Assembly: GCA_964415045.1 (NCBI GenBank)
Contig: CAYPZL010000009.1
Location: 1-57,328, forward strand
Length of the DNA: 57,328 nt
Direction: 5' to 3'
Source: CAYPZL01 sp964415045
GTDB lineage: Bacteria; Planctomycetota; Phycisphaerae; Sedimentisphaerales; Anaerobacaceae
The notes below the pieces were generated by a model. The model ran no database searches. It saw only the letters and a list, made by a program, of their open reading frames with translations, and was not told where the DNA came from. Shown one piece after another: positions 38,947 through 47,312 of the stretch. The position numbers and the translations under genes are program-made. Numbering within the stretch: position 1 is the first letter of the stretch; every line of letters starts with the position of its first letter.

Positions 38947-39183
38947 ATGCAGAAGCCAAAGCGACAATTAGTTCTCAACAAGGGGGCGGAGAAGTTCATC
39001 TTCCGCTATGAGCAGGGGCGGGAGGATACGCTGCTCGACGCGCTGATCGAGCAGGTCAGAGATAAACGGACTGATTTTGACTGGTTTGACGCTGCCGTGC
39101 TGAGTTTCAAGCTCACCCAGACGTTGATCGGAAATGCGGAAGACCTGCTGCAGAGCGACACGGATCTGACGGTCGCGACGTAG
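38947..39183 (+). CDS. Small hypothetical protein, 78 residues
   Basis: I do not recognise a family by name. The protein is compact and mixed alpha/beta in appearance: KRQLVLNKGAEKFIFRYEQGREDTL at the start and a helical region DALIEQVRDK, then DFDWFDAAVLSFKLTQTLIG. It has no signal or membrane segment. The ATG at 38947 follows GTGAGC, a weak site, and the reading frame extends 20 codons upstream without support. It is sandwiched between the radical SAM and Xer genes in the same direction. Balanced composition and sensible codon use make it likely real. Confidence 0.65.
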   Translation: MQKPKRQLVLNKGAEKFIFRYEQGREDTLLDALIEQVRDKRTDFDWFDAAVLSFKLTQTLIGNAEDLLQSDTDLTVAT

Positions 39184-39255
39184 AGCCGGGATATGCTTCG
39201 TGCCGGCAGGGACGTTGGCGCGTATTTATGATGACAGGGAATCGATAGGTGACAG

Positions 39256-40341
39256 ATGATGCCGACAGATGAAGTGGGTAGGTGGACTATGGAAGAAGGC
39301 AGCGCAGTAATCCAACAGTTTCTGAACTATTTGAAATACGAGAAACGTTTCTCCGAGCACACCGCCAAATGCTATGGTGCCGACTTGGTTCAGTTCGGCG
39401 ATTTTCTGTCGGCGAGGCATCCGTTGCATGGCTCACCGACCGATGATCTGTCGCTGGACCACGGGCACGGGGCCGTCGCGACGGCGGTGGCCGTGCGAAC
39501 GGAGCAGAACGTCGATCAATTGTTGCTGACGGCGGATGTCAACGAGGCGCGTTCCTATCTGGCGCACCTGAATGACAAGGGCTATTCCAAGGCGACGATC
39601 GCGCGGAAGCTGGCGACCCTGCGCAGCTTTTACAAATTCCTGGTGCGGACGAACCGCTGCACGAGCAACCCGTTGGTGGCGGTGCGGACGCCGAAGCAGG
39701 AAAAGAAGCTGCCGCGATTCCTCGAGTACGAGGAGGTCAAGCGGTTGCTGGAGACGCCGCCGGTCGACACCTGGCTGGGCGCGCGGGACCGGGCCATCCT
39801 GGAGACCCTGTACAGCACCGGGATCCGCGTCAGCGAGCTTGTGGCTCTGAATATGGATGACATCGATTTCCTGGGCGAGGTGATTCACATTCGCGGCAAG
39901 GGCAAGAAGGAGCGCATCGCGCCGATCAGCTCGTCGGCGCTGCAGTCGATCCAGCACTACATGGAGTTCCGGAACAAACGCGCCCAGAGCAACACGAATT
40001 TCAGTTCGAAGGTGTTGTTCGTCAACAAGCACGGGCAGCGGCTCAGCACGCGGAGCGTCCGGCGCAAGATGGACAAGTACCTGAAGATGGCGGGTCTGGA
40101 TCCGGCCATCAGCCCGCACACGCTGCGGCACAGTTTCGCCACGCACATGCTCAACAACGGCGCCGACCTGCGGAGCGTTCAGGAGTTGCTGGGACACCAG
40201 TCGCTCTCGACCACGCAGGTCTACACGCACCTGACGACCAAGAAGCTCAAGGAGGTCTACGACAGTGCGCATCCGAGAGAGCAGTATCACGAGGATGTGT
40301 ACGCCCCGTATGACGATCTCGGGGGCAACGGGGCTCTGTAG
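39256..40341 (+). CDS. Tyrosine recombinase XerC/XerD-like
   Basis: A 361-residue site-specific recombinase of the lambda integrase family, normally resolving chromosome dimers at dif. The N-terminal SAM-like core-binding domain covers FLNYLKYEKRFSEHTAKCY with an insert of about 30 residues (DDLSLDHGHGAVATAVAVRT) that is unusual for XerC/D. The catalytic residues are visible: Arg in STGIRVSELV, Lys in the beta-hairpin IRGKGKKERIAP, HTLRHSFATHML (His-x-x-Arg), His in LLGHQSLSTT and Tyr in TQVYTHLT. The start at 39256 has AGGTGAC close by; ATG 39289 is equally plausible. No phage or integron features are nearby, so a chromosomal Xer function is likely. Confidence 0.9.
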   Translation: MMPTDEVGRWTMEEGSAVIQQFLNYLKYEKRFSEHTAKCYGADLVQFGDFLSARHPLHGSPTDDLSLDHGHGAVATAVAVRTEQNVDQLLLTADVNEARSYLAHLNDKGYSKATIARKLATLRSFYKFLVRTNRCTSNPLVAVRTPKQEKKLPRFLEYEEVKRLLETPPVDTWLGARDRAILETLYSTGIRVSELVALNMDDIDFLGEVIHIRGKGKKERIAPISSSALQSIQHYMEFRNKRAQSNTNFSSKVLFVNKHGQRLSTRSVRRKMDKYLKMAGLDPAISPHTLRHSFATHMLNNGADLRSVQELLGHQSLSTTQVYTHLTTKKLKEVYDSAHPREQYHEDVYAPYDDLGGNGAL

Positions 40342-40380
40342 AATCGCGCCGTCGCGAAAGGTTGTTGCGATACAATCGAA

Positions 40381-40412
40381 GGGCTGCCTCTTGAGGCGGT
40401 CCTTTTTCTTTT
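40381..40412 (+). terminator. Rho-independent terminator after the Xer gene
   Basis: GGGCTGCCTC (40381-40390) and GAGGCGGTCC (40393-40402) form a 10-bp stem with two G-U pairs, followed by TTTTTCTTTT. It lies 40 nt past the recombinase stop and probably ends the leuS-to-xer transcript. Confidence 0.82.
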
Positions 40413-40703
40413 GCGCGGGTCCGGCGTCGCGTGGCTGAGGGCCTTACTGCGTCAGGAGGCGTATCGCCAGCGGGCACATCCGTGGGATTCGTCAGGAGGC
40501 ACTGGAAATCACGCGCGCGAGCGAGTACCATGGGGCACCCGCGTCTTCGTCGAGGGGCTGCGGCGACGTGCGGCGGTGCTGTGTGAATGGATGGCAGCGA
40601 CCCGCATGCGGATCGCACCAGGAGGTGGGGATTCCGGCCGGCGGGATTCGGATGAATCTCTGGCGACCTGATGCAGACGGTTGAACAATGAGGAGAACCT
40701 TGC
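40413..40703. other. Gene-free spacer before the beta-propeller gene
   Basis: No gene, repeat family or convincing promoter is seen. Several GGAGG-type words occur by chance in GC-rich DNA, and AGGAGAACC just before 40704 is the ribosome site of the next gene. Confidence 0.35.
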
Positions 40704-42014
40704 ATGGAAGAACGGTGTCGTGCGGTTTCTGTTGTTGCGGTGTTTGCTTTTCTGGTGGCGCCGTGTCTCGGGAGGGATTGGCCGCAGTGGCGCGGGCCTT
40801 TCTTTAACGGGTCGACGGACGAGACGGATTTGCCGGCGTCGTGGAGCGAGACGGAGAATCTGCAGTGGGTCAAGCCGCTGCCCGGACCGAGCGGGGCGAC
40901 CGCGATCGTTGCCGGCGGCCGGATCTTCGTCAGTTCGACCGTAAAGAACTCGCATGATTTCGTGGCTCTATGTCTGGACGCTCAGACCGGCAGGGAGTTG
41001 TGGCAAAGGCACGTCGGGAGCGATTCGCGGCGCTTGCCGCGCAACAACATGGCGTCGCCGTCGCCGACTACGGATGGCAAGCGCGTGTTTTTCCTTTACG
41101 GCAACGGAGATCTGGCCGGTTTTGACGTTGAGGGCAAGCCGCTGTGGTCGCGCAACATTGAGAAGGAGTACGGCAATCTGGCGTTGCAGTTCGGCTACAG
41201 CAACAGCCCGTTTCTCCATGGCGGCAAACTCTTCGTGGTGGTGATTCGTCGCGACAGGCCGTACCGCAAGCCGGAGGCGCACGAACCTTTGGACTCTTTT
41301 GTGCTGGCGCTCGATCCGGCGACCGGAAAGACGATCTGGAAACAGCCGCGCCAGACCGATGCGTTCGATGAGGGCATGGAGACGTACACCACGCCCATCC
41401 CCTTCATTCGCAACGGCAAAGCCGAGCTGCTGAACACCGGCGCCGATTTCATCACCGCCCACGATCCCGCGACCGGCAGGGAGCTGTGGCGCTTCGAGTA
41501 CTGGCGCGAGAAGGTGCGCGATTCGCGCGTGATCCCTTCGCTGGTCAGCGGCGCCGGTCTGATCTTCGGCGCGCGCCACAAGGGCAAGGGGGTCTTCGCT
41601 CTGGAGCCGCCCGGCGGCGACGGCGGGACGCCCGGGCGGATCGTCTGGGAGTTCACCGCCGCGGCCCCCGATTGCAGCACGCCGTGTTTCTACCGGGACC
41701 GGCTCTACGTGCTGGACGGGATTCGGCACGGCAAGGTCGTCACGTGTCTCGATCCCCGCACAGGCCGGCAGTTCTGGCAGGGCAGGATCGGCGGACGCGG
41801 CCCCTGGCGTGCGTCCCTGACTGCCGCCGACGGCAAGCTCTACTGCATCAACGAAACCGGTGAAGTCGTCGTGCTCAAGGCCGGGGGCGACCGCTTTGAA
41901 ATCCTCTTTGAAACAAAAATCGACGAGCCGCGCATCCAGTCGTCGATCTCCGTCGCGGACGGGCATCTCTATATTCGCACGGCCAGGAATCTCTACTGCA
42001 TCGGCAAACGATAG
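40704..42014 (+). CDS. Secreted PQQ-type beta-propeller repeat protein
   Basis: A 436-residue exported protein of the BamB/quinoprotein-dehydrogenase-like beta-propeller fold, common in planctomycetes. The signal is VSVVAVFAFLVAPCLG, followed by the hallmark RDWPQWRGPFFNG. Propeller blade motifs recur as ALCLDAQTGRELWQRHVG, AFDVEGKPLWSRNI-like GFDVEGKPLWSRN, LALDPATGKTIWKQPR, ITAHDPATGRELWRFE, TCLDPRTGRQFWQGRIG and the last YCINETGEVVVLKAGG. No haem or calcium/PQQ ligand set of an actual dehydrogenase is evident, so a binding or scaffold function is likely. ATG at 40704 follows AGGAGAACC. The Tat Gfo/Idh/MocA gene is only 63 nt downstream, suggesting an operon. Confidence 0.83.
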   Translation: MEERCRAVSVVAVFAFLVAPCLGRDWPQWRGPFFNGSTDETDLPASWSETENLQWVKPLPGPSGATAIVAGGRIFVSSTVKNSHDFVALCLDAQTGRELWQRHVGSDSRRLPRNNMASPSPTTDGKRVFFLYGNGDLAGFDVEGKPLWSRNIEKEYGNLALQFGYSNSPFLHGGKLFVVVIRRDRPYRKPEAHEPLDSFVLALDPATGKTIWKQPRQTDAFDEGMETYTTPIPFIRNGKAELLNTGADFITAHDPATGRELWRFEYWREKVRDSRVIPSLVSGAGLIFGARHKGKGVFALEPPGGDGGTPGRIVWEFTAAAPDCSTPCFYRDRLYVLDGIRHGKVVTCLDPRTGRQFWQGRIGGRGPWRASLTAADGKLYCINETGEVVVLKAGGDRFEILFETKIDEPRIQSSISVADGHLYIRTARNLYCIGKR

Positions 42015-42077
42015 TCCCGCACCGGAGGGGTATGCCCCGTGTGAGCGGGAAGGTGACACAGCAATAAGGAGAGCGTC

Positions 42078-43472
42078 ATGAACGAAACGACACAACCGTC
42101 ACAGTCTGAACCATCGAAATCTTCACGCCGGGCCTTTTTGGGATGGACGGGTAAACTCGCGGCCGGCTCGGCTCTGATGACGGCGGGTATGCCATTAGCC
42201 CACGCGGGGGAGAACAACACCATCAAAGTTGCCCTGGTCGGCTGCGGCGGCCGGGGCACCGGCGCCGCCTCGAACGCGCTGTCGGTCAAGAACGGGCCGA
42301 TCAAGCTCGTCGCGCTGGCAGACGTTTTCGCCGAGCGCGTCGATCGCAGCTTCAAAAACCTGACGAGACGACACGGTAAGAAGGTGGACGTGCCCGAGGA
42401 GCGGCGCTTCGTCAGCTTCGACGGCTATCGCAAGGCCATGGATTGTCTCGAGCCGGGGGACGTAGTCATCCTGGGCACGCCGCCGGCCTTTCGCTGGGTG
42501 CATTTCACCTATGCGATCAAGAAGGGTCTGAACGTGTTCATGGAGAAGCCGGTCACGGTGGACGGCCCGACCACCCGGAAGATGCTCAAGCTGGCCGAAG
42601 AGTCCAAAAGGAAGAACCTCAAGGTGGGCGTGGGTCTGATGGTCCGTCACTGTCGCGGGCGGCAGGAGCTGTTGCAGCGCATCCGGGACGGGGAGATCGG
42701 CGAGATCGTCGCGATGCGCGGCTACCGCATGAGCGGGCGTTCCGCCACCACGGGGCCCAAGCCCGACAACATGAGCGAGCTGCTCTATCAAATCGCTCGC
42801 TTTCACAGCTTCATTTGGGCCAGCGGCGGCTGCTACAGCGACTACTACATCCACCAGATCGACGAGTGCTCGTGGATGAAGGGCGCCTGGCCCGTCGAGG
42901 CACAGGCCCTGGGCGGGCGGCACTATCGGGGCGACTCGGTCGACCAGAACTTCGACACGTACGCGGTCGAGTATACCTACCCCGACGGCTCGAAGCTGTT
43001 CTACAACGGGCGCAACATGTCGGGCTGCAAGAATGCCTTCGCCAGCTTCGCCCACGGCACGAAGGGTTCGGCTGTGATTTCCACCTCCGGCCATACGCCC
43101 GGCAAGGTCCGCACCTACAGGGGCCAGAACATGGACAACGACAACCTCTTCTGGCGCTATCCGCAGCCGGAACGGAGCCCCTACCAGCTCGAGTGGGACG
43201 ACCTGATCGACGCCATTCGCGAGGACAAGCCGTACAACGAGGTCGAGCGCGGCGCGATCGCCAGCCTCGTGACGTCCATGGGTCGCATGGCTGCCCACAC
43301 GGGCAACGTCGTCACCTACGACCAGATGCTCAACTGCGAGCACGAGCTTGCCCCCAGCGTCGGCAATCTGAACATGGATTCGCCCGCGCCGCTCAAGTCG
43401 GATGCCGAGGGCAAGTATCCTGTCCCACAGCCCGGTATCGTCAAAGACCGCGAATACAAAGAGTTCGCGTAG
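42078..43472 (+). CDS. Tat-exported Gfo/Idh/MocA family oxidoreductase
   Basis: A 464-residue oxidoreductase. The N-terminus bears a twin-arginine signal (SSRRAFLGWTGKLAAGSALM). The Rossmann motif is VALVGCGGRGTGAASNAL, the catalytic lysine is in VFMEKPVTVDG, and the C-terminal domain includes SGGCYSDYYIHQIDECSWM with the His/Asp pair. Folded export with its cofactor is the rationale for the Tat route. Ribosome site AAGGAG lies six bases before the ATG. It could generate keto-sugars in the periplasm, which would be logical substrates for DUF1080-type enzymes such as the fusion at 8416-9504; this connection is inference. Confidence 0.9.
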   Translation: MNETTQPSQSEPSKSSRRAFLGWTGKLAAGSALMTAGMPLAHAGENNTIKVALVGCGGRGTGAASNALSVKNGPIKLVALADVFAERVDRSFKNLTRRHGKKVDVPEERRFVSFDGYRKAMDCLEPGDVVILGTPPAFRWVHFTYAIKKGLNVFMEKPVTVDGPTTRKMLKLAEESKRKNLKVGVGLMVRHCRGRQELLQRIRDGEIGEIVAMRGYRMSGRSATTGPKPDNMSELLYQIARFHSFIWASGGCYSDYYIHQIDECSWMKGAWPVEAQALGGRHYRGDSVDQNFDTYAVEYTYPDGSKLFYNGRNMSGCKNAFASFAHGTKGSAVISTSGHTPGKVRTYRGQNMDNDNLFWRYPQPERSPYQLEWDDLIDAIREDKPYNEVERGAIASLVTSMGRMAAHTGNVVTYDQMLNCEHELAPSVGNLNMDSPAPLKSDAEGKYPVPQPGIVKDREYKEFA

Positions 43473-43495
43473 AGCAACATCACCGCCAATGACGT

Positions 43496-43528
43496 GCCGC
43501 TGGTCTCGGCTCGGCCGGGACCAGCGGC
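43496..43528. terminator. Candidate hairpin between convergent genes
   Basis: GCCGCTGGTC (43496-43505) pairs perfectly with GACCAGCGGC (43519-43528) across a 13-nt loop. There is no long T-tract (CCGTTCTTCG follows), so it may be a weak or Rho-assisted terminator serving both the Gfo/Idh/MocA gene and the VIT-vWA gene. Confidence 0.45.
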
Positions 43529-43595
43529 CGTTCTTCGATCGTTCCCGCAAGCAGGCCGCGCGATCCCGTCATCGCGTTGCTTTTGAGAGGAAGAC

Positions 43596-45956
43596 CTATC
43601 GGCCTCTTCGCGGACAGGCCGGCGCGCCATCGTCGGCGTTTCCCTGATCTGTCTCCTGCGGGTCCACCGGTGCGTATTCTTCCTCGACGTCGGCGGGCAC
43701 ATCGATCAGCACGATCTCGCCGCCTACCAGGAGCAGGATGTCCTGGGCGAAGGCCAGCGCGCCCTGGCGGTTCTCTATGGCCAGGCGGTCGGCCACCTCG
43801 AAGAACTCGTCCGATCCGAACTCGACCGTCCGGTGCGGCGTCACGATATCCTCGACGGTGACGAGCCGGCTGTCGACCCATCGCCCGTCCTTGAAGTAGA
43901 ACGTCAGGTCGTTGGCCTGCTGGGCGTTGACGATCCGCGTGCGTTCCATCTCGGAGTTGAGGTAGGTGCTGTCCCGGTTGAGGACCTCCTGGGCGCGTTG
44001 CATGGCCATATTCACGCTCTGATTGACGGCGCCTTCGCCTTCGCGGTCGGTGGCGCCGCGTGCGAAGAGAGTGTTCGTGGTTTGGCCCAGAATCTGCGTC
44101 CAGTCGCCCAGGTCGGTGCCTTCTCTGGCGAGGAAGGCGGTGTACTCGGTGATGATGCCGAATTCGGTGGAGATGGTGATGATGGTCTCGGCCAGCTCGG
44201 CGATCTGCGGATCGTCCTCGGTGACGGTCGGATCGGCTCCCAACTGGCGGATGGCGTCGATCAGTTGGGCGACCTTGCGGCTGGCCCACAAGCGGGGAAT
44301 GAACCCGTTGTCTTTGTCGGTGCCTTCAAACCCGAACGTGTAGGCGAATGTGCGCGGCTGCCCGAGATAATTGCCGCTGAATTCGAAGGTCAGCGGTTCG
44401 TGGCCGATGTAGCGTCCCAGGATGACGAGCCGGTCGCCCTCAAAGAGATCGGGCAGCACCACGGGCAGGACATCCTGTGTCCGGCCGACGGCCTCTTGTC
44501 CGTCGGCGTCGAGCACGCGCAGAGTAGCGTCGGCCAGGATCGGCCGCGTCAGACTCTTGAAGACCTCCGTCACGGCCACCTCGACGTCGTCGCCGGGCAA
44601 CACGAAGAACGAGGCCGCCCGCGAGAGCTGCGCCAGGGCGTCGAGCAGGGGGGCGTTCACGTTGTAGCCCACGCCGAAAGTGAAAACGCGCCGGTCGTAC
44701 GGATTGGCGTAGGCCGCCAGGTCGCGGATGGCTACCTCAGACGTGATCCCCGTGGTCGGCAGCCCGTCCGTCAGGAACAGGACCAGCGGGAGCATTCCTT
44801 CGACCGGGGGCTGGTCGAGTGCGGTTTCGAGGGCGCCGTAGAGATTCGTCGAGCCGGACGCGTTGACGGCGCGGATGTAGCTGTGAGCCGCCAGCTCAAT
44901 GTCTGTATCCTTGAGAACCGGCTCCGCTGAGAACCTTTGGATATTGCTGTTGTAGAGGATCACGTTGAAGGCTTCGCCGTCTTCCAGCCCCGAGACCACC
45001 TGGACGGCGGCGTCCTGGACCTGGCGGATCTTGTCGCCCGACATGCTGCCCGAGCGGTCGAGAACGAGCGTAACCTCGCGCTTGATCTCGTTGGTGTCTG
45101 TGGGGCGGTCGGCCGGCACGCCCGCCAGCAGAAGGAAATACCCGGTATCGTTGGCATCGTCGGGATACGCCAGCATCGAGGCGCTGAGCCCGTCGCTCTC
45201 CAGAAGGTAGGACAACTGGAACGGTCCGGGGGTGAACTCGGCATCGGGATCGGTAATGACGGTGATCTTCCTGTCATCCGTGCGGTGCGTGTAGACCATG
45301 TGGCTGGGTGAGTAGACCGCCGAGATCGGCTGGCTGCTCTCGATGGCGGCCGTGATTTTCCAGGGAACCAGGTACTGCAACGATTCGGTGCGCGGAAGGT
45401 AGTAGTCGACGCGGCTGCCGTCCGTTTCCAGCAGATGTTCGTAGGTCAGGCGCACCTTCTGCTCGGTCTGCGCCTCGATGGGAAAGACGCTGGTCTTGAT
45501 GAGATTGTACCCGACGAACTCGGCCAGGGCGGGATCGCGAATCTGGGCGACCAGTTGGTTGTAGATGCGTTCGGCTTCCTCCTTCGGCAGCACCTCGGCC
45601 GTTATCTCTCCGCTCGGTCCGTCGTAGGCAAAGCTGCTTACGACCGCGTCATCGGCCACCGGCAGGAGCAGTTCCGCCTCCCGGCGGCCATTGGTTGTGT
45701 TCTTCAGATGGATTTCGAGGGTGGTCGTCGCCACCGTCTCGACGATGTCGATGGCGGCTTCGACGCGAACGATCTTGACGGCGCCCTGCTGGTCGGTTGT
45801 GTAGGCATACATCCGGCTCTGTGGGATCACGACGTGCACGGCATCCTGACCCTGTTGTGCCCGGGCAAGGTCGAACGGTCCGGCCAGCAGTGCCAGGACG
45901 ACGCTCACCGTCCCCAGGACCCATCGATTCGGCATGCGATTCCTTGCAGCTTTCAT
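43596..45956 (-). CDS. Secreted VIT-domain and von Willebrand A-domain protein
   Basis: A 786-residue exported protein related to inter-alpha-trypsin inhibitor heavy chains. Signal peptide at residues 11-33. The VIT domain spans about 40-175 (AAIDIVETVATTTLEIHLKNTT ... EERIYNQLVAQ-type helix, TSVFPIEAQTEQKVRLTY). The vWA domain starts near 295 and shows a complete metal site: LVLDRSGSMSG (D300, S302, S304), a threonine in SGSTNLYGAL and an aspartate in LFLTDGLPTTG. Beta-sandwich regions and a region of unknown function follow to the C-terminus. ATG at 45956 follows GGCGGAG. It is alone and convergent to its neighbour. Likely an adhesion or complex-assembly protein. Confidence 0.9.
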   Translation of the reverse strand: MKAARNRMPNRWVLGTVSVVLALLAGPFDLARAQQGQDAVHVVIPQSRMYAYTTDQQGAVKIVRVEAAIDIVETVATTTLEIHLKNTTNGRREAELLLPVADDAVVSSFAYDGPSGEITAEVLPKEEAERIYNQLVAQIRDPALAEFVGYNLIKTSVFPIEAQTEQKVRLTYEHLLETDGSRVDYYLPRTESLQYLVPWKITAAIESSQPISAVYSPSHMVYTHRTDDRKITVITDPDAEFTPGPFQLSYLLESDGLSASMLAYPDDANDTGYFLLLAGVPADRPTDTNEIKREVTLVLDRSGSMSGDKIRQVQDAAVQVVSGLEDGEAFNVILYNSNIQRFSAEPVLKDTDIELAAHSYIRAVNASGSTNLYGALETALDQPPVEGMLPLVLFLTDGLPTTGITSEVAIRDLAAYANPYDRRVFTFGVGYNVNAPLLDALAQLSRAASFFVLPGDDVEVAVTEVFKSLTRPILADATLRVLDADGQEAVGRTQDVLPVVLPDLFEGDRLVILGRYIGHEPLTFEFSGNYLGQPRTFAYTFGFEGTDKDNGFIPRLWASRKVAQLIDAIRQLGADPTVTEDDPQIAELAETIITISTEFGIITEYTAFLAREGTDLGDWTQILGQTTNTLFARGATDREGEGAVNQSVNMAMQRAQEVLNRDSTYLNSEMERTRIVNAQQANDLTFYFKDGRWVDSRLVTVEDIVTPHRTVEFGSDEFFEVADRLAIENRQGALAFAQDILLLVGGEIVLIDVPADVEEEYAPVDPQETDQGNADDGAPACPRRGR

Positions 45957-46473
45957 TTCTCCGCCCTTTCCAAAAAATGAATGATGGTATGATGGCACCA
46001 AGGTCCCGTCGCCGCGGCGCTCGCCGCGTCATCTCGGAATCAGGAGATTGTCCGGAAAGAGGACGTGCGCGCCGCCAAGACGGACCTCGGGTGCAACACG
46101 CGGCCCGAAACCTTCTAACGTGTATCACTCAAAGACGTGCGGCCATGCCAGGCTCCTTCCAAAGGCGTTTTCCTCGCGTCCGGCAGCGCACGCACGTACA
46201 TGCAGGCTCTTATCCGGACGGAAGGATGACCTGTAAACCGAAGGGCGGCCGGTAGGATATGAAGGCGAAACAGAGTTATGATGGCAAACGCGAATATGAC
46301 GACTTCACCGGCCTGCCGCTTATTTCCGCTCTATGTTGATATCCCTACGTTACGCCGGGGTCTATGTTCGATCTTCCCGGCAGATTTTCTTGTCCGGTTT
46401 CGCGGACAATCCTGTGATCGCTTCGGCGGTCGGGCCGCTTGCGGCGCAGATGAGGGTGGACGACGGGCAGCGG
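45957..46473. other. Gene-free region, partly structured
   Basis: No gene is convincing. A 26-codon frame at 46259 has only a weak ribosome site. The right half is rich in hairpins, such as TTGTCCG (46390-46396) with CGGACAA (46403-46409), and leads directly into the terminator-like structure at 46474-46526. This may be the 5' leader of the ABC transporter transcript. Confidence 0.4.
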
Positions 46474-46526
46474 AGCCGGTAGGATCACGGTGACCCTGAG
46501 GCTCGATAGGGATACCGGCTTTTTTT
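46474..46526 (+). promoter_or_regulatory. Terminator-like multibranch leader (possible attenuator)
   Basis: AGCCGGTA (46474-46481) pairs perfectly with TACCGGCT (46513-46520), which runs into seven T residues (46520-46526). Inside the loop, GGATCAC pairs largely with GTGACCC, and CCCT with AGGG. It lies 25 nt before the ABC ATPase start, so it could terminate or attenuate transcription of that operon, possibly under riboswitch-like control by the structured upstream sequence. Confidence 0.5.
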
Positions 46527-46550
46527 CATCTTCGTCGAATCGAGGCGCGT

Positions 46551-47312
46551 ATGACGATGGCGATCGAAACCCACGGTCTGACGCGGCGTTTCGGAGATCT
46601 GTGTGCCGTGGACGGTCTGGATCTGCGTGTGACGGCGGGCACCTTCTATGGTTTCCTCGGTCCCAACGGCGCGGGCAAGTCCACCACGATCAAGATGCTC
46701 ACCGGCCTGCTGGCGCCCACCAGCGGGACCATGCACATCCTGGGCGAGGACGTAGCCGACGCCCGGAAGGCCCTGACGGTGAAGCATCGCGTCGGGGTGG
46801 TGCCCGAGAATCTGGCGCTCTTTGACAATCTCAGCGCGCGGGAGTATCTCACCTTTGTCGGACGGATGTATCGACTGCCGGCGGCGACAGTGGGCCAGCG
46901 CTGCGAGGAGCTGTTGTCTATGATGCAGTTGGATGGCGAGGAGAAGAAGCTCACGGTCGAGTTCTCCCAGGGGATGAAGAAGAAACTGACGCTGGCGGCG
47001 GCTCTGATTGCCAATCCGGATTTGCTGTTTTTGGACGAGCCCTTCGAGGGGGTCGACGTCGTGTCCTCGCGCGTGTTGCGGGACACGTTGAAACGTTGCG
47101 TTCAGCGGGGCGCCACCGTGTTCCTGACGTCGCACGTCCTGGAGATCGTGGAGAAGCTCTGCACGGACGTCGGGATCATCGCGCAAGGCCGGCTCGTGCA
47201 TCAGGGCACGATGGACGAAATTCAGCGAAGCGGCTCGCTGGAGCAGCGGTTTCTCGAGGCGGTCGGCGTGGACAGCGTCGAGCGGCAGACGTTGAGCTGG
47301 CTGGAGGGCTGA
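46551..47312 (+). CDS. ABC transporter ATP-binding protein
   Basis: A 253-residue ATPase. Walker A is GPNGAGKST (residues 37-45), Q-loop region VPENLALFDNLS, signature EFSQGMKKKL (a diverged LSGGQ), Walker B LLFLDEPFEG and the H-loop histidine in FLTSHVLE. This set fits exporters of the ABC-2 or Ecs type. The C-terminal extension (TMDEIQRSGSLEQRFLEAVG) is typical. Its stop codon (47310-47312) abuts the ATG of the permease gene, so the two form one translational unit. ATG at 46557 is an alternative start. Confidence 0.93.
   Translation: MTMAIETHGLTRRFGDLCAVDGLDLRVTAGTFYGFLGPNGAGKSTTIKMLTGLLAPTSGTMHILGEDVADARKALTVKHRVGVVPENLALFDNLSAREYLTFVGRMYRLPAATVGQRCEELLSMMQLDGEEKKLTVEFSQGMKKKLTLAAALIANPDLLFLDEPFEGVDVVSSRVLRDTLKRCVQRGATVFLTSHVLEIVEKLCTDVGIIAQGRLVHQGTMDEIQRSGSLEQRFLEAVGVDSVERQTLSWLEG

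Noticed and set aside
45957..46250. Plus-strand frame of about 88 codons upstream of the ABC transporter
   Set aside because: Arg-rich translation with no motif, no ribosome site and overlap with the promoter region of the minus-strand VIT-vWA gene.
46259..46339. 26-codon open frame as a leader peptide
   Set aside because: Weak ribosome site, no run of regulatory codons, and no relation to the downstream terminator-like fold that I can see.
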